Source: Lientehia sp934351765 (lineage in GTDB: Bacteria; Bacillota; Clostridia; Lachnospirales; Lachnospiraceae). From it: a DNA stretch of 64,000 bases. Location of the stretch: assembly GCF_052118925.1 (NCBI RefSeq), contig NZ_JBQKGG010000001.1:124001-188000 (forward strand). Reading direction: 5' to 3'. The position numbers and the translations under genes are program-made. Below the pieces are notes generated by a model, which worked only from the letters and a program-made list of their open reading frames with translations, searched no databases and was not told the DNA's origin. Below, one piece after another: positions 60,229-64,000 of this stretch. How positions within the stretch are numbered: the stretch's first letter is position 1; the number at the start of each line of letters is the position of its first letter.

Positions 60229-61482
60229 TTATTTTCCTGCACTCTGTCCGGCTTCCCAGCCGGTTGCCCAGGCGATCTGCAGGTTATAGCCGCCGGTTAC
60301 TGCATCCAGATCCAGAACCTCTCCGGCAAAATAAAGGCCGGAAACCAGTTTGGATTCCATTGTCGCCGGATCCACCTGGCGAACACTTACGCCGCCCTGC
60401 GTAATGATTGCTTCATTGTAATCCCGAAGAGAAGTCAGAGTTACCGTAAAATCCTTGGTAAGCATGCCAAGACGCTGACGTTCTTCCCTGGAAATCTCAT
60501 TGACCCTCTTTTCCGGCACAATGCCGCTTCGTGCAATCATGACCGGAATCAGCTTTGCCGGATATAATCCGCCAAGAGAATTTTTGAACTGCCGGTTCTT
60601 TTCCTCCTCAAAATCCCGGAGGATCCGATGATCAAGCTGTTCTGCTGTCAGCGCCGGTTTCAGGTCAATATGAAGCGTAAGCGGTTTCTTTTTCAGCTTT
60701 CCTGCCACCATACTGCTTCCGCTTAACACTGCCGGTCCGCTGACTCCATAATGGGTAAACAGCATCTCACCGAACTCCTGATAGAGCTGTTTCTTTCCGT
60801 CACAGATCCGGATCTCCACATTCCGCAGGGAAAGCCCCTGCAATTCTTTCACAAAGGGTTCTGCCGCTTCAAAAGGAACCAGCGCCGGTGAAAGCTCTGT
60901 CACCGTATGACCGGTGCTTTCTGCAAACCGGTATCCGTCACCGGTAGAGCCGGTGGAGGGATACGATTTTCCTCCGGTTGCCACAACGACAGCATCTGCC
61001 CTTATGGTTGATCCGTCTGTCAGCTTCACTCCGGCCACCCGTTTTTTCGCCGGATCAGACGGATCTGCCTCCGTCAAAAGTGCTTTTACTTCGGCATGGA
61101 GCCGTACCTCCACCTGTTTTCTCGACAGTTCCTTCGTCAGACAGGCGATCACATCGGACGAATGATCCGATACCGGAAAGACACGGTTCCCGCGTTCCGT
61201 TTTCAGCTTCAGACCACGTTCCTCAAAAAAGTGCCTGGTATCGTCACTGGAAAATCCATAAAAAGCACTGTAAAGAAATTTCCGGTTTGTCACCACATGA
61301 GCCAGCAGCGATTCCACATCGCTGTCGTTTGTCACATTGCACCGTCCCTTTCCGGTGATAAACAGCTTCTTTCCAAGCTTTTCATTTTTCTCCAGAAGGA
61401 TCACCTGGGTTTCCTGCCCTGCCGCCGCGGCCGCCGCCATCATTCCGGCGGCTCCTCCGCCGATCACTACGATCTTTTTCAT
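60229..61482 (-). CDS. HI0933/BaiN-type FAD-dependent oxidoreductase
   Basis: A 417-residue flavoprotein. The FAD-binding motif VIGGGAAGMMAAAAAAG starts the chain; ITGKGRCNVTN, ATGGKSYPSTGSTGDGYRFAESTGHT and a C-terminal GGVSVRQVDPATMESKLVSGLYFAGEVLDLDAVTGGYNLQIAWATGWEAG complete the family pattern. Relatives include BaiN, which reduces bile acids in some gut clostridia, but the family is broad, so no substrate is assigned. It is the first gene of the baiN-cmk-ispH-rpsA run. Confidence 0.88.
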   Translation of the reverse strand: MKKIVVIGGGAAGMMAAAAAAGQETQVILLEKNEKLGKKLFITGKGRCNVTNDSDVESLLAHVVTNRKFLYSAFYGFSSDDTRHFFEERGLKLKTERGNRVFPVSDHSSDVIACLTKELSRKQVEVRLHAEVKALLTEADPSDPAKKRVAGVKLTDGSTIRADAVVVATGGKSYPSTGSTGDGYRFAESTGHTVTELSPALVPFEAAEPFVKELQGLSLRNVEIRICDGKKQLYQEFGEMLFTHYGVSGPAVLSGSSMVAGKLKKKPLTLHIDLKPALTAEQLDHRILRDFEEEKNRQFKNSLGGLYPAKLIPVMIARSGIVPEKRVNEISREERQRLGMLTKDFTVTLTSLRDYNEAIITQGGVSVRQVDPATMESKLVSGLYFAGEVLDLDAVTGGYNLQIAWATGWEAGQSAGK

Positions 61483-61509
61483 CTTCCACGCTCCTTATAA
61501 CCGTTTTTC

Positions 61510-61538
61510 ATTATAGGGCAAAAACGGCTGTGCGTCAA
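61510..61538 (-). promoter_or_regulatory. Promoter of baiN-cmk-ispH-rpsA
   Basis: Minus-strand TTGACG (61533-61538) and TATAAT (61510-61515) are 17 bases apart, 28 bases before the first gene. Confidence 0.82.
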
Positions 61539-61554
61539 ATCCTTTAAATGGAAC

Positions 61555-61584
61555 AGGAGCCATCCGACGTCCGAATGGCTCCTT
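61555..61584 (-). terminator. Terminator of the surface protein gene
   Basis: AGGAGCCATNCG-type arms pair with CGNATGGCTCCT around CGACGT. The T tract on the minus strand is short (GTTCCATTT), so strength is uncertain. Confidence 0.6.
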
Positions 61585-61594
61585 CCATTTTTCG

Positions 61595-64000
61595 TTATCG
61601 AGGCTTTCTCCTCTTCCAATGATTCCTGCATCTCCACAAAATCCAGTAATAAGCAGCTCCCACTGCTGCCAGGAGCATGATCCCGAACCAGAGGAGCGGG
61701 GTCAGCGGATCGCCGGTCGGAGACGCCGATACGCCAGTGCTTCCGCTTCCGGGTTTTGTACCGGAGCCCGGATCTTCCGAACCGGTTCCGGGCTTTGTTC
61801 CGCCGCTTCCCGGTCCTTCGCCGGAGGCAGCCACCGTCACCATTCCGTTTCCGGAAGAAGCAATGACTTCCTCTGCGTCCGAGCCGATGGCCTGAAGTAC
61901 CTTTAATTCCATCGTGTACGACTGTTCCCGGGCTTTTTCGTTTACTGCAAACTGAAGAACCAGGAAGGTTCCGGTCTGCCCGGTATCAGAAAGAGCCTGT
62001 CTCGTGGCCAGGAACCGGTACGGATTGGCTTCGTCATCCTTCTGGAGTGTATATTCCTCCGGAGTAAAGACCGTTCCGTTTCCGGTTTTGATCCCTGTTA
62101 AGGTAAAGACATCCGAATCGTAGGAAATACAGCCAAGCAGCCCCCAGACTCCGTCATTTTCCGTAAGATTTACCGGCAGCTCAATAGTCTTCCCTCTGGC
62201 TGCCTGTACGGCTTCTGCGGTAAGGACCGCTTTCTTTATCGAACCTCCAGCCACGGAAACAAACTGGACCAAGGGCTTCGTGCCGGTCTCCGGCACTGCC
62301 ATGCCAACCTGATGATCCGGATTGGTATCTCCGGTTTCATATTGAAGATCTGTGATCTTTCCGGTTGCGAAATCATATTTTTTATAATTATAGGACACAG
62401 AATCCTCTTCCGTACTTTCCTCTGGCAGGTTCTGATAGCGGCGCATGATCAGAAGCTCTGACGTGACCGGCTGCACACGGTCATCTTCATACGTCACCCT
62501 CATGGCATAATACGTTCCGTTCCGATCCTGCCCCGCTTTTATCTGAAGATCCGGAAGTGTTTCATACAGATCCAGATTAATATAGCTGTAGTAATCCGTA
62601 TTCGATCTTGTAATGGTTTTCCAGGTGTTTTCCGGTGCATCCTTCAGTTTATAGGAAAGCACTGCCAGCTCACGATTTTGTTCCAGATACGCTGTCGCAC
62701 TCTTCCTGGAGGAGGCCCAGACAGCCTCTTCCGGCAGATCAATGGTGCTCCAGAAATCAAGGTTTGTCATATAAACGGAAAATTTCGGTTTTCCCATGAT
62801 GATCCGGCCTCGTTCGATGGTAAGCTGTGCATGATTGATCACAATTTCATTTCCGGGCAGGAACTCATCGTTTCCGTTGAATTTCACCTTCATCGTATAG
62901 GTTCCGACCTCAGACGGTGCCTCAGTCGTATAGTTGCCATTGCTTCCTGCGCTCCGATACCAGATCGTGAAATCCGTTTCCGGATTGATGCTGCCAAATC
63001 CATCCTCCGACGATATGGTGAACCGGAATGTCCAGGGACAGTCACCATACTCATACGTATTATTTCCGTATCCGAAATTCAGCTCGTTCATGGACGCAGA
63101 GCTTTTCTTGGCCTCCCAGGCCGCATAAAGCGTCTGATCAGAAAATCCCGTGAACCTGGTGGCTTCCGTAATCCTCGTTCCCGTCCCGTTCGGTCCGGTG
63201 TAGTACCCCACAAACCGGACTGCCGCCTGCTTTTCCGGAGCGGTCAGCGTGCCGTAAACATCACCGAAGCGCACCGTTTTGACCTCCACGGTTTCTGTAC
63301 CGGATTTTAACGTTACCTGAAATTCCTTTTCCGTCCATCCGGCATATAGCGTAAGATCGGTTTCTCCCATCACGGTTCCGTCTGCAAAAGGAACGGTACA
63401 CTCCTTATCATAATACCATCCCAGGAATGTATAGCCGCCTCTGGACGGCACCGACGGCGGATAGATCACACTGCCCTCCGCATAGCGGTACGAGGACACC
63501 TTCGACGTTCCGTCATTCCGGTCAAAGGAAACCTGATGGGAGGCGATGGGCCTTGCCGGATCCCTGGGAACGCAGGTAACCGTATAGGTCACGTCATACA
63601 GGGACTTTTCAATAGCCGGTTCAACACTCTTAATCAGATACGAATCTCCCACATGGTTCTGAAGGCCGGCGCCGGAGGGCGCTTCCCCGCTCTTAAAGGA
63701 TACCTTCAGATCCGAAATCCCGCTTACGCCCTGGAATACAAAGGTGGCTGTTTTTCTGGTATCACGGTACTGTGCCGTCACCTCCGCACTTGTCCCGTAT
63801 CTGGACGCATAGCCCCAGTCCACCGTCTGGGTAAGACTCAGCTTCTCGTCCGCAGAATCAGAGACTCCGTCAAAGGCAAGATTCTCCGTATCGGTGTCTG
63901 AACCGGTGCCCGAAAGATCCGAAAGATCAAAGTCTCCGCCGTAAAGCGCCGTATAGGACGCCGTCCGCTCCGAACCGTCCGGGTTTTTGATTCCGTTTAC
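61595..64000 (-). CDS. Membrane-anchored surface protein with InlB-type repeats and cohesin-like domain (5' end outside window)
   Basis: The frame stays open to the last base, so 801 residues are seen and the N-terminus is missing. Domains in order: an unassigned region (about 1-120), an InlB/Listeria-Bacteroides repeat (VSFDRNDGTSK...GGYTFLGWYYDKECTVPF...LTLYAGWTE), part of a second repeat, an MBG/Ig-like region (EVGTYTMKVKFNGNDEFLPGN), and a cohesin-like domain (ARGKTIELPVNLTENDGVWGLLGCISYDSDVFTLTGI). A Gly/Pro/Ser-rich linker, one membrane helix and a basic tail close it; there is no LPxTG sortase signal. It probably binds polysaccharide or other cell-surface proteins. Confidence 0.85.
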   Translation of the reverse strand, partial: VNGIKNPDGSERTASYTALYGGDFDLSDLSGTGSDTDTENLAFDGVSDSADEKLSLTQTVDWGYASRYGTSAEVTAQYRDTRKTATFVFQGVSGISDLKVSFKSGEAPSGAGLQNHVGDSYLIKSVEPAIEKSLYDVTYTVTCVPRDPARPIASHQVSFDRNDGTSKVSSYRYAEGSVIYPPSVPSRGGYTFLGWYYDKECTVPFADGTVMGETDLTLYAGWTEKEFQVTLKSGTETVEVKTVRFGDVYGTLTAPEKQAAVRFVGYYTGPNGTGTRITEATRFTGFSDQTLYAAWEAKKSSASMNELNFGYGNNTYEYGDCPWTFRFTISSEDGFGSINPETDFTIWYRSAGSNGNYTTEAPSEVGTYTMKVKFNGNDEFLPGNEIVINHAQLTIERGRIIMGKPKFSVYMTNLDFWSTIDLPEEAVWASSRKSATAYLEQNRELAVLSYKLKDAPENTWKTITRSNTDYYSYINLDLYETLPDLQIKAGQDRNGTYYAMRVTYEDDRVQPVTSELLIMRRYQNLPEESTEEDSVSYNYKKYDFATGKITDLQYETGDTNPDHQVGMAVPETGTKPLVQFVSVAGGSIKKAVLTAEAVQAARGKTIELPVNLTENDGVWGLLGCISYDSDVFTLTGIKTGNGTVFTPEEYTLQKDDEANPYRFLATRQALSDTGQTGTFLVLQFAVNEKAREQSYTMELKVLQAIGSDAEEVIASSGNGMVTVAASGEGPGSGGTKPGTGSEDPGSGTKPGSGSTGVSASPTGDPLTPLLWFGIMLLAAVGAAYYWILWRCRNHWKRRKPR

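Noticed and set aside
1..64000. CRISPR arrays, insertion sequences, attachment sites, tRNA or rRNA genes
   Set aside because: I looked for regular short repeats, transposase motifs and tRNA-like folds on both strands and saw none.

Overview
This window looks like ordinary chromosome from an anaerobic, spore-forming Clostridia species, most likely Lachnospiraceae. The reasons are the gene families (small acid-soluble spore protein, YlbJ-like spore protein, Prp/L27 processing pair, short HisG with HisZ, RecU, RelQ-type alarmone synthetase, orange-type CxxC/NapH-like/TlpA redox module), the many oxygen-sensitive radical SAM and FeS proteins, a flavodiiron protein, GG-rich ribosome binding sites and TTGACA/TATAAT promoters with 17-base spacers. 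I cannot name the species. I see no insertion sequence, prophage, CRISPR array, rRNA or tRNA.

Left end (1-6.3 kb): a cut VapC toxin with its VapB antitoxin and a perfect 46-bp palindrome in front; a YneA-like division inhibitor divergent from lexA with three LexA-type boxes; then, on the minus strand, the conserved block rplU-prp-rpmA-obgE-yhbY-nadD/yqeK-rsfS (ribosome parts and assembly, NAD synthesis).

6.3-17 kb: a small lipoprotein, RNase G/E and the radical SAM pair TIGR03960/TIGR03936, downstream of a histidine operon hisZ-hisG-hisD-hisB-hisIE. The last his gene is a three-domain fusion that carries a decayed HisF-like barrel. A consensus promoter for hisZ overlaps the end of recU, and a pseudouridine synthase precedes recU.

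17-34 kb: metallo-beta-lactamase nuclease, YgiQ, HAD phosphatase, RsmF, RelQ, PepD, YlbJ-like protein, a DivIVA/V-ATPase-H-like coiled-coil protein, CoaD, RsmD, a spore protein, a Nit-type amidase, a PTS EIIC protein with no EIIA or EIIB beside it, an LUD protein, TIGR01212 and a phosphatase.

34-53.5 kb: flavodiiron protein, then GpsA/PlsY (phospholipid start), Der GTPase and a DUF512 radical SAM protein in one minus-strand operon; PRPP synthetase on plus; then a cell-division-like minus operon zapA-U32 peptidase-ftsW/rodA-PBP-NUDIX-M32 peptidase-metallohydrolase; ruvAB; a YprB-like exonuclease whose promoter predicts a leaderless mRNA; and an unrecognised 159-residue protein.

53.5-57.5 kb is the most interesting part: an A+T-richer island with a two-component system divergent from a three-gene unit that encodes a 46-residue CxxC membrane peptide (missed by normal ORF length limits), a NapH-like polyferredoxin and a TlpA-like redox lipoprotein. 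I infer an electron relay from cytoplasmic ferredoxin to extracytoplasmic thiols. The window ends with the baiN-cmk-ispH-rpsA operon and the C-terminal part of a large membrane-anchored surface protein with InlB-type repeats and a cohesin-like domain.
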